Shown here one piece after another: positions 33,267 through 44,059 of a stretch of DNA of 64,000 nt. Position 1 is the first letter of the stretch; each line of letters opens with the position of its first letter. The translations under genes were made by a program, and so were the position numbers. The notes beneath the pieces are model-generated. The model ran no database searches. It was not told the DNA's origin and worked only from the letters and a program-made list of their open reading frames with translations. This stretch comes from Paratrimastix pyriformis (taxonomy: Eukaryota > Preaxostyla > Paratrimastigidae), in contig JAPMOS010000018.1 of NCBI GenBank assembly GCA_027972325.1, positions 609,708 through 673,707 of the forward strand, written 5' to 3'.

Positions 33267-34104
33267 TGGCTGTCTGGCTGTGGCTGTCTGGCTGTGGCTG
33301 TCTGGCTGTCTGGCTGTCTGGCTGTCTGTCTGGCTGGCTGGGCACAGAGCATGCCGCGCTGCTTCGGCGGGTTGCGCTGCGGCACGTGGCGGCGGCCCTG
33401 GTCAACGACCCGGCCAACGGGGCCGGCGGGCCGCCCCGGTTCCCGCAGTTCAGCAACGGGCTGCCCGAGGGGGTCCCCGTGGGGGGCATCGTCCCGGCCA
33501 CCACCGCCCCCCCGACCGTGGGCGGCCCCGCCGACGAGGCGGCCGGCCAGGCGGACGGGCTGCTGCGCGGGGTGGCCATCGGGCTGGGCTCGGTCACGGG
33601 CCCCGCCCGGGTGTGCAGCTGCCCCGAGGAGGCCGCCGACCTGCAGCCGGGCGACATCCTCGTCTGCCCCCAGACCGACGGTCCGCCCGCCCGCCCCGCC
33701 CCCTGCCCCTCCTGCCCCTCCTGCCCCTCCTGCCCCTCCTGCCCCCTGCCCTGCCCCCTCCCATCTGCCCCGGCGCTGGCTCGCTCACCCAATGATTGCC
33801 GCCGCCGCCCTCCCCCCTGTCCTTCCTTGCCCGTGTGCCCCTGACCCTGACGTCGGGCGCAGTGGGCTGGTCGCTGCTCTTCCCGCTGATCGGGGGCCTG
33901 GTGACGGAGGTGGGCGGGATCCTGTCCCACGGGGCCATCGTCGCCCGGGAGTTCGGCATCCCCTGCGTGTCGGGCGTGGTGGGCGCCTGCACGGCCATCC
34001 GCACGGGCGACACGGTCCGCATCTGCGCCGACGAGAGCGCCGTCCGCATCCTCGCCCCCGCCGCGGCCCCCGCCGCTGCCCCCGCCGCGGCGCCTGCGAA
34101 CTGA
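26186..34104 (+). CDS. membrane-anchored PEP-synthase / rifampicin-phosphotransferase-like enzyme
   Basis: A predicted dikinase that would move the beta-phosphate of ATP through a histidine to an unknown acceptor. An N-terminal signal-anchor ([15 protein letters not shown]) comes first, then an uncharacterised domain shared with animal PEP-synthase-like proteins ([45 protein letters not shown]). The ATP-grasp PPDK_N domain follows: [15 protein letters not shown] (28505), [19 protein letters not shown] (29290), [12 protein letters not shown] (29660), WGLGEAV and LQARPITT (30580). A middle domain lies at 30870-33000. The C-terminal swivel domain has [19 protein letters not shown], with the phospho-accepting His at 33928-33930. 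There is no PEP-binding TIM barrel, so this is the RPH/YvkC layout rather than true PPDK. The start could also be 26111. It ends convergent to the TOG gene. Confidence 0.85.
27298..27343. repeat. (CAGCAC)n hexamer
   Basis: About seven copies in an intron of the phosphotransferase gene. Confidence 0.85.
28667..28722. repeat. 20-bp tandem repeat GTTGCTTGTTGTGCGCTGTC
   Basis: Nearly three copies in an intron just before the exon that begins [17 protein letters not shown]. Confidence 0.85.
28918..28974. repeat. 14-bp tandem repeat GGTTGGCGGGCCGC
   Basis: Four copies within an intron of the phosphotransferase gene. Confidence 0.85.
29868..29940. repeat. (GTGGC)n pentamer array
   Basis: About 14 copies in an intron between the ATP-grasp exons. 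Confidence 0.92.
31457..31484. repeat. poly(C) run after a GTCCGCGG donor
   Basis: About 26 C in the phosphotransferase intron that follows the exon ending TRLGLDQ. Confidence 0.9.
32442..32545. repeat. CCTCGC hexamers then 12-bp CCCCTTCGCCGT repeats
   Basis: About 100 bp in an intron after the exon ending [11 protein letters not shown]. Confidence 0.9.
33151..33345. repeat. (ATC)n, then TGGC and TGGCTGTC arrays
   Basis: A short ATC run (33151-33182) and a TGGC array (33218-33266) that degrades into CTGTCTGG units, all in one intron before the exon beginning [17 protein letters not shown]. Confidence 0.88.
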
Positions 34105-35077
34105 TGATGAGCAGCAACATCAGCAACATCAGCAACATCAGCAACATCAGCAGCAACATCAGCAACATCAGCAGCAACATCAGCAACATCAACATCAGCG
34201 CCTTGGATTCTTCGGGTTTTATCCGGCACCGTCGGAGGGAGACCATCCTCATCCTTGCTCTCCTTGCTCTCGCTCTCTCGCCCCTCCGACGAGATCTTCT
34301 TCTTCTTCTTCTTCCCCCCTCCCCCCTCGGCATTCGCCCGCTTCACCGCTCGGTGTGCTGAGGGGGAGCGGCCAGCCTTCCTCGGGGCTGCGCCTCCTGG
34401 GGCTCTTGTGCCCCTTTTCTATGTTGGGTCTTGGGGTGTGGTTGGTGGTGCTGCTCGGGGGGGTCCGATCGGGGCGGGTGGGACGTGTTGTGCTCCATGA
34501 AGATCTCGGTGACCCGTTTGAGACCCGCTGGTTGCTTGCGGTTCCGCATCCCCCAGCAGCTCCCCCTGGTCCCCCCCCGTCCGCGATGGGGCGAGCGGGC
34601 GATGGCCGGGGTCTTGGCGCTGCCTCGGGCTCGGGCAGAAGAACACGAGAAGCAGGGCTCAAGAGGGAGGAGGGGGAGGGGACGGAGGGACGGCTCAAGA
34701 GGGGGGATGGGGAGGGGACGGAGGGACGGAGGGACGGAGGGAAGGGTAAAGGGACGGAGGGAGGGAAGCGGAGTTATGCAAACCGATGGAAGCCAACCCG
34801 ATGCGACAAGAAGAGGAAAAAGGGCGAAGAAGAAGAAAAAGGGCTGGGCGGGGGGGCGGAGGGGCCAGGAGGGGCCGGGAGGGGCCGGCGGGAGGGTCGG
34901 AGGGGAAAGGGAACGAGGGGCGGGGGAAAGGCAACGGCCGCCACGGACGGCGGCCGCCAGCCCGAGGAAACACGAAAGGGGGAAGGCAGAACAGGAGGAG
35001 CTCGTAATGGTATAACAACAGGAGGAGGGAGCGAGGGAGGGAGGGGAGGGAGGGAGGGAGGGAGGCCGCAGCGGCGC
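34105..35077. other. gene-poor convergent region between the phosphotransferase and TOG genes
   Basis: Contains a 9-bp AACATCAGC repeat block (34110-34198) directly after the phosphotransferase stop, probably in its 3' untranslated region, and a long purine-rich GGGA/GGGAC stretch (34660-35070). No convincing exon is seen on either strand, although several G/E/R-rich frames stay open because of composition. Confidence 0.6.
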
Positions 35078-38000
35078 TCATAACCCGCCCCGGACGGCCG
35101 TTGTGGTGGGTGTGTACTCGCCCGCCGCAAGGGCCGCCCCCGAACCGGCCGAGGCGCCAGGCGGGGCGGGGGCGGCGGGGGCGACCTCGGCCAGGATGCG
35201 GATCCGCTTGAGCGAGTTCAGCCCGCCCAGCAGCTCCCCGAAGGCGGCCGGCCCCATGTACAGCCGCAGGGCCTTCAGCAGCCCCACGGCGGCCTGGCGG
35301 ATGTCGGGCACGGTCCCGTCGTCGAACAGCCGCACCCCCACCGCGAAGGCCTGCTGCACGGTGGCCGGGCTGCCGGCCGGGGCGCCCGGGGGCAGCTCGA
35401 GGCGCAGCTGGACGGCCAGCAGGGCCATCTTCTGCAGCAGGGGCGCCCGGGCGGGCGGCGGGCAGTCGAAGGTGACCGCCCCCGCCAGGGCCCGCAGCGT
35501 GGGGCCCGCCTCGAGCCGGAGCGGGGCCGCGAGGGGGCCCGAGGCCGGGCCGGGGGCGACCAGAAGAGGCGCCCCGGGGGGCCCGGGCACGAGGACATCC
35601 AGCAGCCGCACCGCCTGGGTGCCCACGTCCGGGTCGGGCGAGGCCATGGCCGTCGTCAGGGCCCCCAGCAGGCCGTCCAGCGAGCCCTCGATCGCCGTCT
35701 GTTCGCCCGCCCGCCCGCCCAGAAGAATATCAGGACCGGCTGCGTTCGCATCCGCGCGGACAAGGTGACAGGGGAAGGTGCAGGCGAGCAGGGGGTCGGT
35801 GGGGCATGGCGGGGCGGTCGGTGGCCGACCTTCAGGGCGGGGGCGGCGACAGTCAGCGCGTTGAGGGCCGCCAGGGCGACGGCGTTGTGATGGTCGGCCA
35901 CGCAGGCCAGCAGCTGCCCGAAGAGGGTCGCCGGGGGCGCGCGCGGGTCGCGGCTACCCTCGCGGGGCGTGTCCTCGGGCGCGGCGGCCTCGGGGCCTGA
36001 CAGGGCCGCCGAGACGTCCAGACAGTGGTCCCCCGGGTGCCGCGTCAGGTGCGTCAGGGCCTGGGCAAGCGCTGCCAGCCGTCGCTGCCAGTCTGCACGG
36101 CCGAGCGGGGGAGATGATGATGACGGTGGTGGCGGTGGCGGCGGCGGCGGTGGCGGTGGCGGCGATGATGAACATGCTGATGCTGGGAAGGGACGGAGGG
36201 GCGACGGCGGACCGGTCGCGTGGAGGGCGGCCACGATCGCAAGCGGGTCCTCCACCGGGGCGGGCGAGGGCGACCGGCCCCGTATCTTGCAGTGGGGCCC
36301 GCTCTCCTCCTCGACGCTCAGCGCGGGCGACCGGAGCCCCCCGCCAGGAGCGGGTGCTGGGGGCATGCGAGGCGAGGGAGGAGAGGCAGGCCGTGAGACC
36401 GGGGGGCATGAACAATGAATAGGCCCGCCCACGGCGTGTGCGGCGGACGATGCATGGGTGATGTACCGATGGGTGATGATGGATGCCCTGCGATGGCTGG
36501 GGACGGACCCGCCAGCCCGCCGCTGCTCTTGGGAGGCTGCTGCTGCCCGGAGACGCCCGGGCCGGCCGTGGAGAGGGAGAGGGACGCCCCCACGTGGGGC
36601 GGGACTGGGAGCGGCTTGCCGGGGGTCATGCGGAGGCCGCCCAGGGCCGTGAGGGGCTTGGCGACGGCCGGACTGGTCTGGCCGGGCCGGATGAGCATCC
36701 CCCGGCGGGGCGTGTGTGAGATGGAGGGCGTGGAGGGCACCCCCGAGGCCGAGGCCGAGGCCGGGCTCATGGGGCTGCCCGCCTCGGGGGGGGTGGCCAC
36801 CTCGGGCGGGGTGCCGGCCCGCAGGCGGGGTGAGGTCGTGGGCGGGGGGACGGCCAGGTCGCCCGGGGGCGCCGTGACGGTGACGGGCCGGCTGCCCAGC
36901 GCCCGCGGCACCGGGGCCGCCGCCTGCTGCTGGGCGCTGAGGATGCGGGGGGCCGGCGGGCGCTGGGTGGGACTGGCGGCCGGGTGGGCGGGGGCGCCTG
37001 GGGGCCGGGGGCCGTGATGGAGAGCGAGCTCACCACCCGGGGCGGCACGCCGCCCCCCCCGGCCGCCATGGGGGTCTGGATACGGCTGGGGGCCCGGGGC
37101 TGGCTGTGGGAGGTCACTGCGAACCGAAGGTGCGGGGGGGGGGGGGGGGGGGGGGGGGGGGACAAGGTGCGGGTGGCGGCAATGAGCGGATGCACAGCGA
37201 GCCGACTTGTGCGCAATGGGTGTCTGAGGATGGAATGTCATGCGGGAGGGTGGGGTGCGGGCGGGCAGCGGACCAGCGCGGCCCTCTGCAGCTGCCCTGA
37301 TGAACGTCTGCACGTGGTCGGGCGACGCGAGGTGCCTGGCCAGCCAGCCGTCCAGCGAGCCGCCCTGCCGGGCCACGAGGATCCCCACCTGTTGGGCCGC
37401 CGAGCGGGCGTACTCGCGCGCATCGGGGCTCGGGTCGGAGACGCCCCTCAGGATGGCCGCCACCAGGGGCCCCGGCTCCCGGTAGGCCGACAGCCCCGCA
37501 TCGCCCTGAGCAGGACGGGCAGAGCGAGCCGGACGGGCCGGACGGGCCGGACGGACGCGAGATGAGCCGAGGGTCGCGAGGGAACCGAGCAGTGGGTGTG
37601 GCGGGGCAGTGGCGGGCGGGCGGACCAGGGCGGTGAGGCCGAGGGCGATGAAGCGGTGCATCTTGGCCCGGACCACGGCCGACTTGTGGGAGATGTAGGG
37701 CAGCATACGGGCGAGGACCTTGGCGGTGGTGGCGTTGACCACCAGCGCGGCCATGACCCCGTCGGCCTCGGCCTCGATGAACCGGCTCGCCTCGCCCATC
37801 TTCCGCACAAGGATTTGCAACTGCGCCCCACACCAAGCACACGCCGCCAGGGGCGGCAGGCAGGAAGATCAGACGGGGCCGCGGGGGGGGGGGGGGGGGG
37901 GGGGGGGGGCGGACCGATGCCTCGATGTGGGGGTCGAGGGCCCGGCCCAGGGCGGTGTACAGCTCGGCCAGGCAGCTGAGGGCGTTCTTGGAGAGGTTGC

Positions 38001-41000
38001 TCCGCAGGTTCTCCACCACCCCGTGCACGAAGCTCACCACCGCAGCCGAGTTGGCTGGTCAGGGAGCGGCGGTGGGTGGGGGAGGCGGCAGTCGGTGAGG
38101 CGGTCCGGGGGAGTGCGAGCCCACAGCAGCGGCAGTGGCCAGCCAAGGGTGAGGGGGTGGCGGGTGGCGGGGGCGGACCAAGGACCACCTCGCGGTAGTT
38201 GGCGGTCAGGTAGCGCACCATGTCCGTCGAGTTGGACAGCACCTGCCAGTGGGTGTCCTTGCCCTGCTTCTCCAGGGCAGCCTGCAGGGCGGCGGAGGGC
38301 GCGCGAAAGAAAGGGGCGAGATCGGTCGGGTTGGTGGTGGAGGGTGGTGGAGGTGAGGAGGGGGAGGAGGCCGGGCAGGAGGAGGATGTGGGGGGCATGG
38401 AGTGGGACCTTGAGCTCGGCCTCGGGGGAGCGGGACAGCCTGACGGCGAGGTACGAGGGGAAGTTGGCCGCCTCGTCGTCGGCGGGGAGCAGGTCACCCA
38501 TGCCCATGCCCACCCCGACCCCCACCCCGCCGATGGTGGCCCCCGAGCCGCCCCCGATGCCCGACCCGCTGGCCGCGGGGGCGCTCTGGGGTAGCATGCC
38601 CAGGCCGGCCCCGAGGCCCATGCGGGGCTTCTCGGCCCGCGACCAGCCCAGGCCGGCCGCGCCCCCGCCTCCGGGAGTGAGGGCCCCCTCGGCCCGCGGA
38701 GCGGAGCCCATCGCACCGCCGCCACCGCCACCGCCGCTCTGGTGGGCCCGCCGGGCGGCAGCCATGGGCAGCAGGGCGCTGGGCGGGGCTGAGGCCGGCA
38801 GGGGGAACTCGAGGGGCGTCAGGGCGGCCCCCTCGGCGGACGGCTGGGCCAGCGAATGGTTCATGGGGATCACCGCGCCCCGTGCGCTGCCGGCCCGGGG
38901 ATGCAGCAGACGCATGCGGCCCGGGGGCGGGCCGGCCTGCGGGGTGGTGGGCACCTCGGCCGGCAGGACGGCCGGGTTGGCGCGCTCCTCCACCACCGGG
39001 ACGGCGGCCTCCATCCGGGCCGCGGCCACGGCCGGGGTCGTGAAGGCGGGCGGGGCCGGGGCCGGCTTGTGGCGAGCCGGCTGCAGCCGGGCCACGAGCG
39101 GGGCCGGACGCCCCACGGGCATGGCCTCGCCGCTGGCCGCCGTGTCTGCGGGAGCATCGCCGGGGGGCCCCTGCAGGCCCAGGGCGGCTGGGTTGCCGCG
39201 GCCGGATGGGCGGGCCGCGGGCAGCCCGGGGAGGATGGGCGGGTAGGTGGAGCTGAGGCCCGGGGCCGGGGCTGCGGGTTGCGGGCTGGCGGGCGGTGAG
39301 AAGCGCGGGGGAGACCGGAGCTGACGCGGCGAGGACGGCGGCGGGGGAGTGAGGGGCGGCGGGGAGGACGGCCCGAAGGCATTGGGGTGGAGAGCGGTGG
39401 GTGAGGCCAACTCGCCCGAGGAGTGCGACCGGGCCGAGAGGGGCGGGTTGGTCCCGTCGATGACCAGGTCTCGGAGCGCATCCCCGGCCAGGTCGGGGGG
39501 GTGGCGGCCCCGGGTGCGCGAGGCGGACGAGTCCGAGCGGGGGCCCACCCGGAACGAGGCCGGCGGGGCAAAGGACGATCTCTGTCGGGTGGCCGCAGCA
39601 GGCAGCTCCGGGGGTAGGGACACGTGGTGGCTGCTGCCGGCCTGCTCGGGGGGTGGCGACACTTGGATGGGCGCCGGGCGGCCGCCCAGAGACGCCCCCC
39701 GTGCGCTGACGAGGACCTCCGCCGCCACGGCGGGGGCGAGGGGCGACGAGAGGGCGGCCGTGCTGCTGCCGCTGGATGCGTGGAGGGTGGCGGGGGCGGG
39801 GGCGGAGGTGGGGGTGGGGGCGGGGCGGCGGGGAACGGGTTGAGCGGTGAGATCACCCCACCGCCTCCGCCGCTGCTGCTGTGGGCAAGGGCGGAGGTGC
39901 CGGAGAAGGCCCCATCCGCGAAAAGGTTCAACTCCCGGACGGGGGACGTCCCCTCCTGAGACGGGGCGGACTGCTCAGAGCCCGGGTTGGGCGACATGGA
40001 TGGGCCGGCAGAAGCAGGGGGCAGGAGGCGCATCGCGGAGGGGGCCAGCTCGTGGCTGCTGGAGCGGGTGGGGGCCCAAGGGTTCCTGGCTGCGGAGGCG
40101 GCCGTCGATCCTGGGGGGCCGGCCAGCTCGGGGCCGGGGGAGGTGCCCGCGGAGCCGAAGCCGAACCCCTGGGGGGCTGCGGGGGAGGTCAAGGCCGCGG
40201 CCCCGGTGGCGGGGCCCGGGGTCGAGGACGACGTGGCCGGGCTGGATGTTGGCGTGCTGGTGGGCCCGGTGGCGTGGCCCCCGGGAGGCGTGAAGGATGC
40301 GACGCTGGTCAGGACAACCGACGCGCCCGGCAGGCTGGCAGCGTCTCGCTCCCGGTGGGAGGCGATGGCCGGCGAGGCGGACGACAGCGGTGCCATGTCG
40401 AAGCTGCCCGGCGAGCCGAAGGCATTGCCCCGAGGAGGACCGGGCGAGAGCAAGAACGAGTCCCCGCTCGCCCCGGCGGTCGTCGACGGGAGCAGCAGGC
40501 CGGTGGCAGATCCGGGCCCCGAGGCGGACGAGAGCGTGTCTGAGCTCGGGCGGGCCCCCGTCCGACCGAGCGAATCCGACGAGGAGGCCGCGCTGCTGCC
40601 CCCGGCCGGGTGGCGGGCAGAAAAGGGCGAGGGAGGCACCCGGGCCGTGGCGAAGGAGTCCGAGGAGGAGCGGGCGGCCCCGAGGGAGTCCGAGCTGCCC
40701 GGGGCGGTGGCCGCGGCAGGGGCCCCGGCGCCCGACAGGCGACTCACGGGCGGCCCCGCGGCCGGCGATGGGCCCAGCGGCGCCAGGGTGGCACGCCAGG
40801 CGGAGAGGGCCGGAGTGGTTGAGAGAACGGGGGGCGCGGACTCGTCAGAGCGATCCGGGGCGGCGGCGGCGGCGGCGGCGGCCGTGGGGGTGGGCGGAAC
40901 GGGAGGCAGACCGCTCCCCATGTAGGAGAGATGGCTGGGCGTGCGCCCGTAGGCCTCCGCCATGGCTCGGAAGGCGTCGGGGGTGGAGGTGAGCTCGCTG

Positions 41001-42747
41001 GCGGTCCCCAGGCCGAAGGGCGTCGTCACCCCGGCCACCGAGTGTCGCCTTGGGCGGGGCGGCGGCCCGGGGGCGACCGGGGTCCCGGAGGTGGGCAGGG
41101 TGGGCGTGAGGGTGGCGCTGGACGGCTGCAGCTCGAAGGGGGTCGCCTCTTTGCGGTTGGGCCGGGCGCTCGGGGGGATGGCCAGAGACGACTCGAGCGG
41201 GTCGCCGTCGGCATCCTCGGCCCGGTGTGAGGCCGGGGCGCCCCTCACCGACGAAGGCGGCATGGGCGGAGGCTCGGGGATGTCCCAGGGCAGCCTAAAC
41301 GGCACAACGACCACCATCCCCAAGCAAACGGCGTGTGATGGTCTGACGGTCTGCTTCACCAAGGCGGAGACGCGGGGGTTGCCGGAGCGGGGGCAGAGAA
41401 CCGGATGAGCAGACCGAGCGGGCCGTAACCCTGCACTGGACTTGCGCTGGCTGAGGGCGGGAAGCGGGTCAGGCCGAGGTGGCTGCCCCGGGGTGGCCCG
41501 ATCGCCCCGCTGGCTGCCGGCGGGCAGCTCCGGAAGCAGCGGCTGGGCGGTCCGGTGGAAGAAGGCCCCATCGGCCGTGGATGCACCGCCCAGCTTGAGT
41601 GGGGTAACAGGTGTGCCCAAGGCAGGGGAGGGGGTGAAGGCGGGCGAAATCGATTGAGTCGGGGTGGGGGTGGGGGTGGCCAGGGTGGCCGGGGAGAAGG
41701 AGGTGGGCGATGCGCCCGGGGCGGGCGGAGTGGGCGCCGCGGGTGGCACCAAGGGGCGCACATGCTCCACTGTGCCCTCTGGGCCAAGCTACAATCGGGG
41801 GGGGGGGGGGGGGGGGGGGGGTGAGTTGCCGCGCGGGGCCCTGAGAGACGGACCCTGGGCAGGACGGGGTCGGTCAGGCGAGCTTGGATGAGGGCCGTCT
41901 GGGCCGGGTCCCGCTGTGTCCGCGCCCGGTCGAGCTGCGTCCCCAGCGCAGCATATGCCACGGCGTATGCCTCCAAGGCCAGGGTCCGCACCTGCCGGAT
42001 GAATACCCGTGAACCGGTGGCCGCGAGGGGGGAGCTGCGAACCTTGGTGCTGGGGTCAGAAAGAAGGGGATCGAGTGCCGCGACCAGTGCATTCGTGTTG
42101 GAATACTGAGTGAAAAGGATAGGCCCAAAAATGTGAATGATGAGAAGGGAAATGCCAGACGGGAATGACATCCGGAAGGAGGTACGCGATGATCATTGCA
42201 TGGGTAACCTCCAGTCGGATGTGGCTCGATGTGTGCCGCAGGTAGGGCAATAGATGCGGAATAACTTCCGTCGGTCCACAAACGGCCATCAGCTTGTACA
42301 ACACGCGCATATCGGCACGGCGAACAAGAACCTTGTTATCTCCCAATTTCTGCGGGGAAAAAAACCGATAAAAAAAGAGGAAAAGACTCAAACCTCGACG
42401 AGCGTTGGGACAAGGATAGGCAGCAAGCTTTTCAGGTTCATCCCGAACTTGTCTGAGGTGTGGTAAAAGATCTCAAAAGCGGTGCCCGACACTTGGACAT
42501 TGTTGTCGTCCAGGAACGGTGTCATGAAGGAAATAAATTCTGAGAGGAAAGGAACAACAGAATCAACTTCGGAAATGGCTGTGACAGCTTTCAAAAGTTG
42601 CTTTAGGGCAGTTGCTCGCAGTTTCCAGTCCGCGGTTTGTCGAAGTCCCGAAATAATAGAATCAGGACAAAATCCAAATCGAATTGGGTCTAAAAGACGA
42701 GACGGGAAGGTTCAGGAGTTGGTGAAAAGAGGCAAAGACCCATGCAT
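35078..42747 (-). CDS. TOG-domain array protein, crescerin/TOGARAM-like
   Basis: TOG domains bind tubulin. The crescerin family acts in cilia and flagella. An N-terminal TOG made of HEAT repeats lies at about 42690-41870: TADWKLRATALKQLLKAV, FLDDNNVQVSGTAFEIF, LGDNKVLVRRADMRVLYKL, YLRHTSSHIRLEVTHAMII. Then comes a disordered Ser/Pro-rich linker of roughly 1000 residues (41770-38400). C-terminal TOG repeats follow (NLRSNLSKNALSCLAELYTA, MGEASRFIEAEADGVMAALV, KSAVVRAKMHRFIALGLTAL, 38040-37200). A last HEAT block (35650-35080) has VPDIRQAAVGLLKALRLY, and the stop is at 35078. The start is inferred as ATG-CAT-G joined over a short GTCTT...TTTTAG intron to the exon beginning PIRFGFCPDS. Two TOG groups on a long linker favour TOGARAM over CLASP or XMAP215, but the subfamily is not settled. 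Confidence 0.78.
37136..37160. repeat. poly(G) on +, poly(C) on the TOG gene strand
   Basis: Follows a GTCCCC donor in a TOG gene intron. Confidence 0.88.
37885..37910. repeat. poly(G) on +, poly(C) on the TOG gene strand
   Basis: Directly abuts the donor: the minus strand reads exon GGCATCG, then GTCCGC and the C run. Confidence 0.9.
41798..41821. repeat. poly(G) on +, poly(C) on the TOG gene strand
   Basis: In an intron between the first TOG domain and the linker. Confidence 0.88.
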
Positions 42748-43153
42748 TCCTTCAACTTTGTGGATTTCCCCGAAAATATTCAGACTATTTGTGACAGCTG
42801 TCACCCATCGTCTCGGGCTCGTGCTCGTGGTGGGAGGACCGATGCCAACCCACTTCCGAGCTTACAATGCGGGCATCCCGTGTCGCATATATCTGCGCTC
42901 GATATGAACATTTTTTGGCTGATTCACGACGTGCAGGTTTTGGCTCCCGAGACCTTTTCCTCCCTGATTCTGTCACTATAAATCGCATCCGACTGTCCAC
43001 ATATCGCAAGACGTTGTTCGACACGCAAGAAAAATCAGCTCGAAAGTGTGGAAGCAAGAATAGTACACAAAAACCTCGGCGAGAGGGGGGGAAGAAACAA
43101 GCGAAGGTAACACACAGAAGGGAGGGAAAACAACATAACAAATTGGGGAAGAG

Positions 43154-43941
43154 CTATTTGGGTCCCATCGACAGCTGTTGCATCTGACGTGGAAGTGGGG
43201 CGGCGCGTTGCTGGACCTGCTGCGGGACAGGGGTGTGTGGCTGTGTCATGGGCTGCTGGGGCACAGGGACTCGTTGCTGCATTTGCTGGGGCACAGGGAC
43301 TCGTTGCTGCACGGTCGGGGCGGCACGGGCCCGTTGGGGGATTTCCTCTTCTTCCTCATCTTCCGAGCCAGAATACGACCCAGAACCAGATTCGGAGCCC
43401 GTGTATGACCCACTCTCATCGTCATCCATGGGTGGGTTGGCCAAAATAAGCGGGACAGCATTCTTGACGCGATTCCATTCATCCAGAACTTGAGGCCAAA
43501 GAGCGATGGCTTCTTGGTAGCGTTGCGCCTTCCCCAAAACGTTCATCTCGGCCAAGATGGTGCTGAGTTGCATTGCCCCAACACTGCCCGTGCTGCCTTT
43601 GAGTGAATGCTGCATCGGGACGTGATAAAAGGTGAAGAAATGCATGAAGTGCAGGCAGACGGTGATTTTTGTGATTTCTATGTGGTTGTCGACCCTGGTA
43701 TTTGAGAGCCGGAAAGAGGGGATCGATTCTTGTCTCGAAAAGGACCAGACCTCCGAAGGGCATCGATTTGATCAAGTGATTTTTGGGTGTGATCCAAAAA
43801 TGTTTGGTAGAGGTTTTTAAAGAAGTCAGGATCCGAGTCGTCAACACAGGCAAGAAGATTTTTCACAGTGTTCAAGTCGAAAACATCATAGGGTGGGGGG
43901 TCCCGAGGCGCAGGAGGAGTTGCGGTTGGCTTTTGTGCCAT
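43154..43941 (-). CDS. histidine-containing phosphotransfer (HPt) protein with Gln/Pro-rich tail
   Basis: HPt proteins relay phosphate between receiver domains in multistep two-component systems. Exon 1 starts at 43941 (MAQKPTATPPAPRDPPPYDV), followed by NLLACVDDSDPDFFKNLYQ and a helix ending QIDALR. Splicing GTCTGG...GATGCAG joins it to exon 2 as RSIHSLKGSTGSVGA, which is the HPt signature (H-S-L-K-G-S). The candidate phosphorylated His is at 43607-43609. Two more helices follow (LSTILAEMNVLGKA; ALWPQVLDEWNRVKNAV), giving the four-helix size. The C terminus is acidic/Ser-rich (GSGSYSGSEDEEEEE) and then Gln/Pro repeats (QQRVPVPQQ). No kinase or receiver gene is present in the window. It starts 118 bp from the divergent WDR25-like gene. 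Confidence 0.85.
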
Positions 43942-44059
43942 TCGTCAGCACTCTCAACTAGTGTCGCCCACGCGAGAAAGCGGCGGCACGAGACGAAAGG
44001 GGTTCTTGACCCTGGCTGCTTACTCCTCCTTGACGGAAAAGAAATCTGAACGGGGTGCG
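43942..44059. promoter_or_regulatory. 118-bp divergent region between the HPt and WDR25-like genes
   Basis: The facing-away starts imply promoters here. If the WDR25-like start is instead the ATG at 43961, only 19 bp would remain. No specific motif is recognised. Confidence 0.4.

Noticed and set aside
26186-34104. Pyruvate phosphate dikinase of anaerobic glycolysis
   Set aside because: The swivel His domain is at the C terminus and no PEP-binding barrel follows, so the RPH/PEP-synthase-like layout fits better.
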